Positions 1 through 13,559 of a DNA stretch of 64,000 bases are shown one piece after another. Source of the stretch: Isoetes taiwanensis (Eukaryota; Streptophyta; Lycopodiopsida; Isoetales; Isoetaceae). The position numbers were made by a program, and so were the translations under genes. Each line of letters starts with the position of its first letter. Within the stretch, counting starts at the first letter, position 1. The DNA is taken from contig JAJEKV010000385.1 of NCBI GenBank assembly GCA_021234155.1, forward strand, positions 1 through 64,000, written 5' to 3'. Under the pieces are notes generated by a model. That model saw nothing but the letters and a program-made list of their open reading frames with translations, did no database searches and was not told the origin of the DNA.

Positions 1-130
1 ATGGCTATAAACACCTAGTTTGTTATGAAAACTACCATAAACCACCACAAAACTTCATTCATAAAATCCCTGCCCGTGTTGTTAAGGCGGATAACACTCG
101 AACAAGGGTGTTATGCCCTATTATACTAAA
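1..130. repeat. Half of a fold-back repeat cut by the window edge
   Basis: Bases 1-52 are close to the reverse complement of 55484-55535, and bases 88-127 match 55341-55385 in the same orientation (core GGATAACAC...GTGTTATGCCCTATTATA). Both pieces therefore belong to the family seen complete at 55289-55535. No coding frame. The left end lies outside the window. Confidence 0.7.
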
Positions 131-915
131 TCAGCCTTTCTCATATACTTTGGCCTGCTATGCACCCCTCAAAGCAGTGAGGAACACTTTGGGAGGCATG
201 TGGCTGTGAAGGAAATATTCATGAAAACTTCGAAAATTTTGGCGGGCCGAAGTGCTCAACAAGCTTTTAAACCCAGCCTAACTAAATTCTAATGAGTAGA
301 GAGTCGACATGGACCAAATATCCCGTAGGGAATCCAAATCGTGAGATCTCGTGTAATCTAGATATTCGTAGTTGAAGATCAAACTTTGTGTATGAATTCT
401 CGTTACAAGAATTATCGATCATATTATAATTTCGGGTTCATTGAACCTTTGAAAATATTATCTATGATGCTTTATAATTATATTCCTAATATATAATTGT
501 AATAGGGAGGGTGGTACAAGCATTATATGCAACCATTTTAGAAATGTAAGTTTAGGATTGAATGTGTGTAATGGTAATAAATTTCTAACCTCTAAAAATT
601 GACACTCATACCGGAAAAAATTGCAAATAGAAGAGAGATGGTTCAACTAGGTTCTTAGAACTACCGAAGGTTCTAGTAGCTATTGGTTTGTGTATTATAA
701 AGATGAGCCATTGTGTGAAGAACGGCTCATCCTTGGTGAGCTTGTTCATTAACATGCATCACGCCTAATAGCTTCATTTTACAAACAATCCTGCCATGAT
801 CTTGTATTCTAGGCAATGTTCTTAAGGCATAAATAGACCCCATGTTAATGTTTAGTTCATAATTGACGACTATGGAAATTTTCATGCTAATCTTAGTACA
901 ATTTAAGTTTCTTTT
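131..915. other. AT-rich spacer, nothing recognised
   Basis: AT-rich DNA with one short minus-strand open frame (458-646, 62 codons) that has no recognisable motif. I see no gene, RNA or repeat here. Confidence 0.5.
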
Positions 916-1642
916 GGGAAAACTACAAAATGTCTCTTTAACTCTTTCATGTATTTCATAATATGCCTTAACTTTCTAAAAATTCACAAAATGCCCTGAA
1001 AATGCATACATGTATTTGAAATTATTTGAAATTTTATAAAATACCCATAACTTTTACTTAGCTCATGAAATGCCCTTAACTTTTTACAAAAATCACAAAA
1101 ACCCTTCCTAAATGTATATATCTACAACCAATTAAATTCATAGAATGCACTTTAGTTTAGCTTAACTTCATACAATGCCCCTTTTGTGTCTTGAGATATT
1201 AGGGAACATTCATCTTAGAATTTTGCTACAAACAAGTTTTCTGCAGCTCAATTGAAATTCCAATCTTCAAACAAAACACATCGACAATTTTTCTAGAATA
1301 CTGAGTTAAAAAACTTATTTCTTTATATTCCTCATATGTCTTCCGATATCCAACATTTTGATGGTACAAAAGGTATCAGAAGGTAAGCAAAAGTAAAGCT
1401 GCATTCTATGAATTTTATTCAAAAGTTCTAGAAGGATGTACACATTTAGAAAGATCTTTCCAATACCGCAAGTAAAAAGTTAAGGGCATTTCATGAATTT
1501 AAGTAAAAGTTAAAGGTATTTTGTAAAATTTCAATGAGTACAATACATATATATATTTTCGTGGGTGCATTTTTGTGAATTTTTCTAAAGTTAAGGCATA
1601 TTGTGAAATAAGTGAAAAGTTAGAGGTATTTTGTGTTTTTCC
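916..1642. mobile_element. Non-autonomous DNA element with long inverted arms (MITE/fold-back type)
   Basis: The left end (916 on, GGGAAAACTACAAAATG) and the right end (read backwards from 1642, GGAAAAACACAAAATAC) are inverted copies of each other. Matching blocks continue inward: AATATGCCTTAACTTT at about 960 and its complement near 1590; ATGAAATGCCCTTAACTTTT near 1066 and its complement near 1475; and an ATTCATAGAATGCA block near 1137 and its complement near 1410. The arms are about 250 bp with a loop of about 200 bp. There is no transposase frame, so movement would need an enzyme supplied elsewhere. The superfamily and target duplication could not be fixed because the flanks are T-rich. 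Confidence 0.75.
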
Positions 1643-2751
1643 TTTTTTTTCTTGTAGTTCAAAATCTTCGTAGCTTCAACGGAAGACATCCTTCTGGTAA
1701 AGTTATTCTCGTGATTTTTCTAACTTCATAAGTTTAGATTCGTATTACAAACAACCGCCATCCCTTTATCGCTCTTCAAAACAGTCAGCTATCTAACCCC
1801 AAACGCAGCATTTGATTCGGATGCCCTACGTTTTCCACCGACTCCTTGATGCCAGGCTTTTCCCCGAGAAACGATGCTCTAAAACATGATCGGACCTTAA
1901 CAGAAGCTCGACATGCAGGAGAGATCGATTCCGTTCCCTTCAACGCATCTCCGCTCAAATCGCAGGGAGTTCTGACCAAGCTTCTATTTTCATATTGTTT
2001 TACAAAAATTAAGCGGCATTTTGACAAATAACAAAATATAGGGCATTTTGATAAATATCAAGGGCGTTTTTTAAATCCTTTTCCCCATCAAAGAGATGAA
2101 AAATAGGATGAAATGAACAATGTTACACCGAGAAACAAAAGAAATTTCATATAATGATTCAGGCACATTCGCCAGTTGCTCTTGCCAATTATGAGTGAAA
2201 GAACGAAGTGAACTCCTTCCACAAAGGTGACTTACAATGTAAATACTTAAGAATTGAGGATTTTATATAATCAGATTCTTTAATCCTGAAGGTAAGATCA
2301 AACCTGAAGGATATGCGTTAATCTGCAGGATTTTGGTGGTCGCAGGATAGAAGAGGAGAACTATAATTAGGAACAAGCCATGTATACAGTAAGCCAACCC
2401 GCCACAGACAATGGCAATAATGTGTCTCAAAAACAAAACGGCAGACTCACGTCTCCGGCAAACCCAACGCAGATCCTGCTACAAGCACCCGTCAAGGTTC
2501 CACGTTAGCGCACCAAAATCAGATATAACGGCAAAGATCCACTGGTCACATCCACCCGCCGGTGACAGAAGACAGAACGGTAGAAGAACAAAACGGAACA
2601 TTTTATCATTTTCGAAGAAGCCAAGTTTGTCCGGCCAGGAATACCATAAGGCCTATAGCTGGGACTAAAACAGTCGAACAACAACAATGGTCACTGTTGT
2701 TTTTGGGTCTAAGGCAGACTTCCCAGGACCTGTCACAATGAACACTACGGC
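1643..2751. other. Spacer with a possible second inverted-repeat end at 1992-2086
   Basis: The segment 1992-2086 reads, on the minus strand, GGGGAAAAGGATTT followed by repeated 'CAAAATGCC' phrases, the same style as the ends of the 916-1642 element. It may be the right end of a related or enclosing copy. The overlapping open frames at 1785-2031 and 2411-2687 have no family features. Confidence 0.4.
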
Positions 2752-5342
2752 TCATATGCCACAAATTTCTGACTGACGGCCAAATCTACCATTTATAAGG
2801 TTTCCACCAAGAACAAGCATGCTGATGGTGGTATCATAGCTCCACTGTAGTGACTTAACGTTAAAATTCGCATGCTTTTGCCGAAGTAAAATGGACGAAG
2901 AAAAGTTTGACAGGAGATACCCCAACATATTTAGAGCGCCAGATGAAAATAAAAATACAGCACTGTTCCTACAAATACATTCTTCAGGAATGGATTTGAT
3001 CCCACTGTGTGCCAAGTATCTGTAAGAAAATAAAAACCTTCATAATGCCAGAAATAGCTCAACTCTTGCTTACTGTATCACATTTCGGCTGAAGTTAAGA
3101 AGAAATGCTATGTGGAGTATTGCCATGCCTGCGCGTCTTCGCCACAACCAATCATTAGAAGATGACTATTAAGCAGGCAATACTAAAGATAAAAGACGCA
3201 TAAAAGCAATACAATTAATGATCAAGAAGACAATAGCACTATTGACAAAATAACCAGTATCAGCATTAACGCCTAACTTTCTGATTCTACATCCACATGC
3301 TAAAGGAAGCATTACCGATGCAACAGGTGGCTTCAAGATATCCTGTCTGAGAAATTCTGGGCAACTCTAATACCACCACCAATCTGGAAAACATTTTGCA
3401 AAGATGGATGTAAGTAACTTTAGCCAATGGAAAATGAACACACTACTTTCATGCGCCGCGGAATGATGCCATTATATCCACAAATAAGTCAGTGGTTAAA
3501 GATTGACGAAGCTTTGGAATTAAATTGCTGGTTCATCATAAGACGCCGAATGATAAAGCCGCATATGTGTTCAGGATAATTCTTCACATAGTTCATGCAA
3601 ATAAAACAAGGGTGTTCATATTCCCAATAAACCATGTTGTTACTCAAAGAACATACTGGCGCCGCCTGGGTTCTTAATTAAAAGGAGAGGTTAAAAATAA
3701 ATACATATTTTATTAATGTATGTGGTTGAACATTCTTACTGTAGCAGATCTGTTAGAAACATAGAGGTACAGCTAAACATTCAATGCAAGCAGCTACTAT
3801 ACCTAGATATAACAAAACAACCTTACAGCGATGCAGGCTCATATTTCACAGCAACGTAACAGCAAGCTTTTACTAAGCATTGGGAAAGAAATCATTCACA
3901 CTCGGCATCCGAGCATAATGCCACCACCGATATTAGATGTGGCACCTCTCTTGGAGCACCATTCAGGTTACCAGACTTATCAGAGTTGTTCTACACCAGT
4001 CGCCCAACTGTTTTGAACAAAAGAGGAGTTCCTACCTTCTGAACGATAGTCTTGGGAATCCAGTTCATTGACATCTGCATCAGGACTTGAAAAAAGGGGT
4101 GCAGAAAACTGAATAATACCTAGTCTAGGATTCAATTCCTTGTCAGATTCAGTCACTAGGGGTAAGCATTTGGAAGACAAAATGTGTAGACTATTACTGC
4201 TCCTACCTGCAGAGAATGATTGCATACCCAAGACGGAAACTTAAATGGACAATAACTTAAAATGCAGGACTTATAATATGGTTTCTATACCAACAAACTT
4301 AGATCTACTCAGAAAAGTGGTTGGAGCATACCCACTGTCCAAATGATATATAAGCCACACCATCAGTGTTGCAATTTATCAGGATCATCAAAGGATTATT
4401 CTTGTCGTGACAAATAGCTCCAAGAAGTACAAGTGGAAAGTTTCCAAATGTCCCGAACATAAATGCAGGTCGTCAAGTTCATCTGGTTTGCCAACCGATC
4501 TGGATACTAATAGCAAACAGAAACGAGAAGTCAATTCCATTCCTATGGCACAATTTGTAAACTTTAAAAACCTTTGGAGGTTGGATGATAAGTGCCACGA
4601 TGATTCCAAGGTACACCCTGTGACCGCAACCGCCAACAACACAACCTGAACAAACCACCCTGTAAAGAGGAATGTTTTCTAAACATTTAAATGCTTGCGT
4701 CTCTAAGCAAACTGAGTTACTATTCAAGCATTTTTGAAATGTGACGGCTGGGATTCAAGCTTTGTGAATATTAAGCAAGGCAAAACACAGAGAATTCAAC
4801 TGCACATGGTAAACCAATGTTAGGGTGTCTTTGATGGAAAAGCAACATGATAACAAATGCAGAATCCAAAGGAAATACCTTACTAAGCTGCTGAGCCTTG
4901 ACTGGTAATATATTCACATACTTAAGGGCCATGAGCAGACCCAATGCCACACATGATGAGAACTTTCTGCAACTGGCAAAAGAGAAAATTCAAGCAGTTG
5001 GCTGATGGATTTATCCATATCAAAATCCGATACTTAGTACTGGGCTCTGAATTTCAGATGGAAAACTTCACGAACCACAGACCATTGTATGTCGACTCAA
5101 CTGGATCAGACAAGGACAGCAGCAGCCCTCTCGGGAACGATCTGCAAATAGTGCCCATATACACCGGGTTGATGTAGACACTGACGGAGCGTAGGCTTCC
5201 ATCTGCCCTTTGGGTCCAAGAGTTTCATTCCCAGACTCTTTATTTCTTGGCTAGAATGGTCCGTATTTAACAGATAGGTTGCGGGTAGTCTGATAACGAC
5301 TATTATAGTTCTGCAAAAGGCTGAATTCAGGAACACTAGCAT
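2752..5342 (-). pseudogene. PIN-LIKES (PILS) auxin efflux carrier-like gene, exons with frame breaks
   Basis: PILS proteins are ER-membrane carriers of the auxin efflux carrier family that control intracellular auxin. Four of the exons below support the call, read on the minus strand. About 4390-4720 encodes LGIIVALIIQPPK and then, one frame over, FGTFGNFPLVLLGAICH, the conserved glycine/asparagine helix of the family, followed by CNTDGVAYI. 4036-4206 is a hydrophilic loop exon (SKCLPLVTESDKEL) with an acceptor ending CTGCAG and donor GTAGGA. 3316-3383 encodes DILKPPVAS. 2752-3019 encodes a C-terminal exon with SMLVLGGNLING and an acceptor TTTTCTTACAG. 5020-5342 may hold the N-terminal exon but is less clear. 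Frame changes inside the second exon and missing helices mean it cannot be read through as written. It could be a decayed gene or a real gene with sequence errors. The family call is firmer than the exon limits. Confidence 0.62.
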
Positions 5343-7380
5343 CCTATCCTACACCTGCTGAAATCGAGAATTTTGACAGGAAAAAAAATTGCATGATGTG
5401 GGCTTTATATTTTTCCATGAAATTCAGATTTCAAAATTCTCTGCCCTAACTTAAATTTAAGGAAAATATACTGTTAGATTTTTAGAGTTTGTCCCACTGA
5501 TGTTCTACACTAGGAAAGGCGCGCTGATTCCAAAGCGAAGCAAAGGCACTTTATTACTCATTCTAGCACTTTGATGTACAAATATCCTAATGCATTCTCT
5601 CCCTCCCGCACCCCCATCTTAAAATCAAACTAAATGTTCCATGTCATTATATGATTTTGGATCAAGTCAAGATGCAAGTCAAAGGTTATTTACAACAAAA
5701 CATATGAACCAAAAATCGGCAACTTAATACGGGCCATATAGGTATTCATTAGTTTATTCGGGTTTATTTTGTTATTATGGTAACTTAGTTGAATAGGAAT
5801 TTTATTATACCATATCTTTTTCTTCTGCAGTGGCACTTCTAATCGCCCAATTCTCCACAACCGCTCACCTTAGTAATCATTTGTTTGTCTGGCCATCGGG
5901 TGAATCTTGGTGGCTGGTTTATGCGGCAAAGCGAGGGAAACCCAAATTTTCCATACAGAATGGAGATATTACACCATACCTTGTGTCCGGCCACACGCCT
6001 ACGCAACGCTAGCTAACCAAAACAGCACCACGCCACCCTTTACGTACAGTGATAGGCATGTAAGCTTGATTCAAGAGTTCTCCCACTCACAAGAATCAAT
6101 CTTCGCAGACGCAAGTATCACGGCAAACGTAACCTTGTTTCATTTTGAGAAGATAATATAATGTAAGAAATTTATCGCGAATGGCTTTTAAATATTTTCC
6201 CCACTTAATCCTCGCAACGTTGAATTCCTATATCTTAGAATGGTAAGAAAGATTCCAAATGCCTCTAATTTAAATAGAGGAAAATTTTAGTGAGAACATT
6301 CCTTTGATTTCATTGACTTATGTGCATCAGATTTACATGGGTATGAATTTGAGAACCGTATGAATTTGAGAACTACTTGACCTAAAATGTTTTTGCTTTC
6401 ATGCTTTATGCCCACGGTGACATTTGCAGGTATACGACTCTAAAATAGGCTATTGTAGCTGATGAGAAACAAACCCATAGACATCTCTTGTGAACACAAA
6501 ATACATTCTTACACCCTACATTTCAACTGCCTCTTGTTTTCCTTTATATTGGTTCAGTCAAAAACTTCATTAATGGATAGGGGATTTTGACTACATGCAT
6601 AGATAGAGTATTTCACTATGAGCAGTTTATCTTCTGAGAGTTTATGGCAGCATTTTTAGCATCCTGCCTTGAAGCAAAGAAATTTTACGAGTTCGTAAAC
6701 CAGCAATGGCTCTCAAAAAATACAAGTTCTTCCAAAATCGCTACAAATAATTTATGGGCACCTCTAGCCATAGATTTCTACTGAGAGTGATTTCAAGATG
6801 ATCCCATCGGCAGAGTATGGAGATCAATTTGAACGCAGCGTAAGTAAACGACAAGCAATATCCAATTTATAATCGAAGTTCAATTTACATCAAAGAAAAT
6901 CAAGATATCAAACCTATTCTCGAAGGCGTAAGCAAAGTTTCGCATCCTGCTGTATCTATCACCGATTTTAGCCATGCAAGGCTAGAAACGAACTGTAATC
7001 ATGTGGAATTGCGTCGCCGGGAGAGGCAAGAATAAAAGAAGAATAAAATCTTCCTGCAATAATGTTTATATATAAGCTTAGGAATATTGACTTCAAAGAA
7101 GCGTTTCAAAGGTTAAAAAGGATCCTTAATGATCCGAAAGCCCCTGATCGTAACAACAAATTCTTAGAGGGGGCGAGCATGCATGTCTTTAGCGCATGCA
7201 TGCGCGTAATACGCCTCTCCTCCTGTTGGGAGAGATCGCTATTAGCGAGGTTCTTCATCAACGCCTTCATCTGGCTCTAGCAAAGACTCATTCTCTATTC
7301 TTTGAAACCCACCTCCCCTTAACGTTTAATGTATTTGTCGTGATGGCACGATAACGTTCTCTATTTGAAGAGGTTTTGTT
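5343..7380. other. Spacer, nothing recognised
   Basis: No family motif was found in any frame. Short overlapping open frames at 5830-6161 and 7062-7280 lack splice context or recognisable domains. This could include the upstream region of the minus-strand PILS-like gene, but no promoter element can be assigned. Confidence 0.4.
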
Positions 7381-7734
7381 TTGTTGTTCGCGGCACGCTA
7401 TGATCAGCCCCTCCACTTTGGGAGCAGTTTGTTGGTCACATTTGTTCTCCTAGTGTTGGTGATGCAGCCGCCAAGCAAGCCGCCAGCCGGGACTTCTCCA
7501 TTCGTGGGTTTTATGAATTCTCATGTTTGTCCAAGCCCTCACGGGTTGGGTCATCACCAAGGTTTTCCTCAAAACTTAGGCATAAGTGACCATGATAAGC
7601 TGTGTACACAAACCAAACATCTATTAGCATTAGATTATGGGTCTTGTTGGCATCTGGCATTCTTTGTTGTATTTCGTGATGTGGTGCGGGGTTACCACTA
7701 TCCCACAATCATTGCAGTAAAACCGTTGAGATGA
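7381..7734 (+). other. 117-codon open frame, unrecognised
   Basis: An open frame whose first codon is TTG, not ATG, with a hydrophobic start (LLVTFVLLVLV) and a histidine/proline-rich middle. I do not recognise a family. It has no clear start context, no splice sites and no related copy in the window, so it may be chance or the remains of an LTR. Treat as a weak candidate only. Confidence 0.15.
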
Positions 7735-10700
7735 ATGAGAAGCTTCATTCATAGAGGTTTTTGTCATTTTCATGCAGCCCCATTCTAGATGAAAGCTTTT
7801 ATGAATATGCTTAGCCTATGTAATATATATGAACATCATTATCAATTGAATATGACACATTCTATTATAAAACCTCAGTAAAGGGAAGTAACGCCGGTTG
7901 CTTAAACCGGGAAAACCATCCCAAGCAGGTTATCCTTACAATATCATGTTAGGGATTTTTGTGCTTCATTTTTACCGCTTCCTTCCTTCTTCACCTGCTA
8001 TGGTCTGCCACAATTCCTACCAGAAAGATGTGTTTCTATTCAAGAGATGCTCTCAAAGCGTTTATGCTTTTAAAGCATTATTTTTTAGATATATGCTGAT
8101 TTCTATGCATTAGTTTCCAACCGATGCTCAATCTCCTGATTGTTAAGGAATTATTCTCGTGACCGCTTTTCTTTTTTCTAATGTCTTTCTGCAGAAAGAA
8201 GGTGTGTATTATTGCCTTTTTATGTTAAATGTTTGATATATCTTTAAGATACTAATTGTTGTCTTTTTTTATAGATAGAGTCGATTCCTTCGCCTGACAG
8301 CCTTAGGAATAAGCATTCTTTAGGTATTTATAGCTATTTTAAGCATTTTGAACTATATACTTAATTTTTATGCATAGGTGTAAATCCAACACGTGAATCT
8401 ATCTAAAACTATGGAGGATGCTTCACCGCATGGAGACTCATATTTCGATCCCACCAAACGCAAAGCCGAAAGGTTCCACGCATTTATTAAAACCCAAATT
8501 TAAGACAGATTTTAGGATTCAAATCATTTTGTGATGTAGGTTTTTCCATTTTCTATTCTTTTGATGTGATTTTTGGAGATGAACTACCACTTGTGCTTTT
8601 GTAGTTTGGATGCCAAGTTGATGGTTGTTAGATATTTTTCTTTGGGAGATATTTCTTCCAATCATTGGGAAATTAGGATGCATGTAAGCTTGTATATCAA
8701 GATACCGAGAACTCTGATGGCTAAACGACCATCATTCTCTGTTTATGGTGTCTAGCTTATGAGATTTCGCTGTAATTGATTTGCCTAGCTCCTACCTGGA
8801 CTTGCATCCTCCTCGAATATTAAATTGTTCGTAATACTTCTCACGCTTGTTCCAAGTATTTTACATGTAAGTCCCATTCGTCTTGTTTTTATTTTTTGTA
8901 TTCGTGTCCTTGATCCAACAAGGGTATCTTTAGAGGAAAAGATCACTTCCTCGACAAGAAAAAAATGTCCCAAACTCTCTGGCCTATAATCTGCTTATAT
9001 TTTTAAGCTCCATTCCCCTGTTAAAAAAAATGTCCACTACTTAAAGGAAGAAAAACAGATTATTTCCAAGCCTCAACAATAACACGAGCTATCTCACATT
9101 TACGGTTTTTGTTTAAATTCGATTCTTTTTAGGTTTTAGAATGCATCTCTAGGTGACATTCTATTTACCTCCTCTCCTCGTATGGAGTCGACAATTGGCC
9201 TTCATAGAACCAAAAGAACTAATCCTTTATGTGTTATAAATTGCATGCATTGTTACTTTTTAAGGGGAAAAAAGAAAGATTAAGCCCATGGATTGGACTG
9301 GACCAATTCAAAATGAAAGTCTAGTTTAAACACATCCATGCAAATGAAATGTATATATTAGACAATGCATTTTATATGACAATGCATTTCTGATGATAAT
9401 TTGTTTGATTTATTTGAATTATTAGATAAAAGTATATCTATTTGAAACAAACTATACTCCAATCTCTTTCATACACATGGTTTAAAGATGTGCATTATGG
9501 AAAATAACAAGGTTTACATATTCTAAAAATATGCCCAAGATCAGTAATCTTGCACAACATGTTTAGGGCTATAAAAAAGAATCTTTTGCCATTCTAGAAT
9601 GCATAAGATGTGTTTTAGAATGTCACTAGTCAAGATCTTTTTCATATAATAGATGTATATGATTTGTTCACAAGAGCATAAGAATAATAATTTTTTATAT
9701 CAAACCCAAAAGCCCTGTTGCAAACCCAATTGTTGCCGAACAAATCCCATGAGAACACAAACCCCGATCATGCCTTTGTCTAATTCATTTTGTCATTTTA
9801 AAAATGGAGCGGATTGACTTCTCTGTACACAAATATATATTGAAGACTGGAGTCTAATGTTTTATAATGACATAACAAACGATCTCTCTTGTTTCTACAA
9901 ATCAGCGGCGCGCAAGTCATGCCTTCATTTTCGAATTGGCTAACGTGGATGGAGACATTCATTTCCGTATGCAGCCGCCCAAATCAAGATCGGCTGGCAC
10001 CAGCCACGTAAATGCAACCAGTCGCTAAATGCTAACTCGGCCTCAACATGGAAACCCCTGCATCTAATCGGGTTAATAACAACTTCTCTATCAATCATTT
10101 ATAAAGAAAAAGATTTAACTTTTCATTTGATCGTTTTGTACAAATTTGGAACTTTGAACTTGCTTACATGCACCATCCCACAACCAAAGCCCCAACCACA
10201 AGAGACTTCCAGAAAGCACAACGATATTCCCCTCAAAACATTAACACGCATTCGCACCCAACGATCCCGCTTCGAATACCAGGATCGCCATAGTACTTAT
10301 CTCAGACATCCCAAATCTCAAATCATCACGCAAGAGTAATTGTTTTAAAAGTTTTGAAAATATGGAACATAAGCTTAACATATAGCTAATGCGATGAAAA
10401 CCCACTAAAGTGGTCTTTTTTTAATAAGATAAAATGCAAGGCGCTGAATATATTGTAATTGAAACCGCATTGTGTAAAAGAAGCCAAAGTATAATTTAAA
10501 GCCCTATTGAGTTAATGGAAATTCCCAAGATTTACACGATTGAAGGCATGCCCGCAGGTGTATATTACGAGAGGTGGCTGTAGGTACAGCAAGAAGCATA
10601 AGAGCTGTATGATTATTTGAACTAGCTTAGGGCTCCATATAACAAAGGGGAAATGAAGATGTTGAGGAGCAAGTATGACCTTCTGCAAGACAGGCATGTT

Positions 10701-11055
10701 CAATTTGCTAATGGAGTATCTGGAGTCACGTCAAGTTTGACAAAGAAAAGTAAAAGCCGATGAGAGAAGTTGGCTTCAAATTGGTTATAAATATAGATAA
10801 GGAAAGTAAAGAAGTTTGATTGTGCCTTATGAGTGATGGATTGATCGAGATGAGCCAATTGATTTGAATTAGTAAAGTGTTTCTTTCAATCAAATGGTTG
10901 CTCTTGAGTAAAGATGTAGTGAGGCAATTGTGCCCTCACAAAGACAACACGTGAGCACAATAACAGGGGGTTCATGGGATTTGATGGATGTAAAAATAAC
11001 ACCCCTCAAACCATAGAATCATATATGCCCAAAACAATTGAATGGGCCCTTTATT
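7735..11055. other. Long AT-rich spacer, nothing recognised
   Basis: No coding family, RNA gene or clear repeat was found across this 3.3 kb stretch. The small open frames (7898-8113, 8573-8755, 8785-8973, 10127-10339, 10512-10703) have no family features. Confidence 0.4.
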
Positions 11056-11097
11056 AAAAAAAAGAAAAAAAAGAGAAAAAAAAAAAAAAAAAAAAAA
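11056..11097. repeat. A-rich low-complexity tract
   Basis: About 42 bases of almost pure A interrupted by G. It may be the poly(A) tail of an old plus-strand retroposon, but no LINE or SINE body can be recognised immediately upstream. Confidence 0.7.
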
Positions 11098-13559
11098 CAT
11101 AGATTCAAGATAGAAAATAATCACATTAGCTTATTCAAAGATATGGGTTAAAGCAGTCTTTAGGACATTGAGTTATTTGGTAGAGTCTGGAGCCCCTGTG
11201 ATTTTATATTCTGTAATCTAGACAAAGTTGTATAGAGTAGTCTTACATTCTCTCAAACCTTGTATGCAACTCAGATTATATTTCCAAAATTATACTCCAA
11301 ACCATAAGTGACCACAAGCAAACGAGATTCCCAAAGGCCCCAACATGATTCACGAGAATCGACGGATCCACGACACAGTGGTACTCTAGGGTGCACCTCG
11401 TTCCTAAGCTAAAGTCTGAGGTAGGCGATGGTAAGGTTACCACTTTAGGAAAACCTTTCAAAGTGATAATTAGGGTGACTAGCTTCGGATTCCAAAGATG
11501 GCGATGGTCGCAGGTCATTAGCCTGGGGAAAAGAAAGAATTGTTAAGGGCACAAGCTCGTGGGTATGGCTTAAAGGACCTATAGAAGGAATACGCATGCA
11601 AACATGGGATGCAAATCCGGCCAAAGGAATACTGTATATGAATTAAAAATTAGGATTGGGTGTTAAGTAAATCCTGAACATCTCATTAAGTTATTAAATA
11701 AAACATGGTTATTATAATGGCCGCTACACAGAAGAACGGATAAAACCAAGCATTAACGTAAGATGTTTGAATGGATTAAAATGGCCGATAAAGCCGCCAA
11801 GGAATGGCAATCAATTTAGACTGGTTAAGTCAAATTCGAACCAGCCGCGACATCTTCTACTAAAGCTATAACAGTATGTTGTTAATCCAAATCTATGTTA
11901 CCAAGTCAGAAATCTAAAAAGAAGCTCGCTTTCCAGTCGCTGGTTCTTTATGCCAAGTCAATATACAGCCTCACCCTAGAAGTCATGAAGTCCCGCAGAG
12001 AAGGTTGTCCCATTGGGCCAATGCATTCTCGTAATTGGGGAGGAGTTTTGTGTTTCATTTTAAACACCGTTCTTCGAAGTTAAAGATGTGACCTATTTAT
12101 CAAGTACCTAAACGCAGATCCCAGTGCCATATTCCTGTTAATTTGAAGGCGTAAAACCCGTAAGAGATAGAGCAGCTGCTCTGGCCGGATTCTCTTCAAA
12201 TGGGTAGAGCCAGATAGATCTTGTTTGCGTTGTTCACAAGTCTCGAGCTCTAGTTAGTGGGATGAAATTGTGCTTTAAAGATCAAGTCTCGAAAGCCAGA
12301 AGTCGCTTTTGCTTCAAATGCCAACCGGATGGCGTAAAGAAGAGTAGATGCATAACAAGCATAATGTATTGAAGAAAACATTGTCCACATCTCATTACTT
12401 GATTGGAGGATGGACGAATTGAACTATATAGGAATGGCCAGCGCCTGAATTCCGCCATGGAAGAAGTGCGACGCTACGACAGCCAGAAAAGGCACCGGGC
12501 TACAATCAAAATTTATAAGGGAGCTGGCTTAGTAAAGGAGTTGCGATTCAGATGGTTCATGCATCCAACTTCGGCGCTAGAATTGTGAGATTGCGCATCG
12601 TCACGCAACATCAAAAATATGTTTTAATATTTCAGCTCAAGATCGGGATTTAAAAGAAACAAGATATGTGGTGCCATAGCCACATGAGCTTCTAATCAAT
12701 GGTGAATTTCACCTGGGTGGGTAATCCTAAGCCCTTGATTTCCGCAGGTGTTCAGCAAAGCACGCTCACCCCTTCCCAGCCCACGAAAAAATTTCAACTG
12801 ACTAAAGCTGTTTTTGTAGTGATTTCGCTACTTTTGGATTAGAATGGATGCAAGAAACTGCCGGAAGCAGACCCACTTTACCTTGGACGATGTGTAAGAA
12901 TGGCGAACCAGTGGAATGTGCAAGAATAAGAATGCAAAGCCTTACGAGCCTAATGGGCCATACTCTGCCCAGCCCATCATCACACCTTGCGAATTCTATA
13001 CAATACGAGAAAAGAGTACGGATCAGACACACACAAGCGAACGAAAGCTTCTTGCCTAATTAAAGAAAATGCGGTCTGTAATAAAAATGTTAAACAATTC
13101 GGACAAAATCAGGATTGGCACGTGACAGGGGCGGTGTAGATTTCACTGAGTTCATCTGAACGCCGATGCTTCGAAATCAATCTTTACACCCTGGTACAGA
13201 CTACAGAGCAGAGTTCCTACTCAAAGGTCGGTTCATCACAACCAGTTCACCCATTACGGCCAAACCATCATCTTCGATCATGCATCTCATCCTTTTCTTT
13301 CCGGATCCCTTCAACTCATACGTAAAGTTTTCCATTCAGCTTTACATCCCCTCTTGAGATTTTTTTCTTCAGATCTTTTGAATGTGCCTATTGTTTCTTC
13401 CTGTTCGATCTCTTCAAATGTAATGCAGATTGGGTTCTGTCACAGTGGCCAATGCCGCAGCCTTTGCATCCTACATTGCTCAAAAAGTGTGTTGGTACTC
13501 GACTGCATTATGCTTTGGTATCGTTGATTGTTCTGTCCGGGGAGTAAAGAGGAGGCTAC
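11098..13559. other. Spacer upstream of the NAT-like gene, nothing firm
   Basis: Open frames at 11276-11518 (minus), 12403-12588, 12802-13063 and 13166-13357 have no recognisable domain. The region just before 13560 would be expected to hold the promoter and 5' leader of the plus-strand transporter gene, but I could not place a TATA box or a first exon with confidence. Confidence 0.35.

Noticed and set aside
4407-4649. Plus-strand open frame KYKWKVSKCPEHKCRSS as a small cysteine-containing protein
   Set aside because: It is antisense to the PILS-like exon with FGNFPLVLLGAICH, which explains the open frame.
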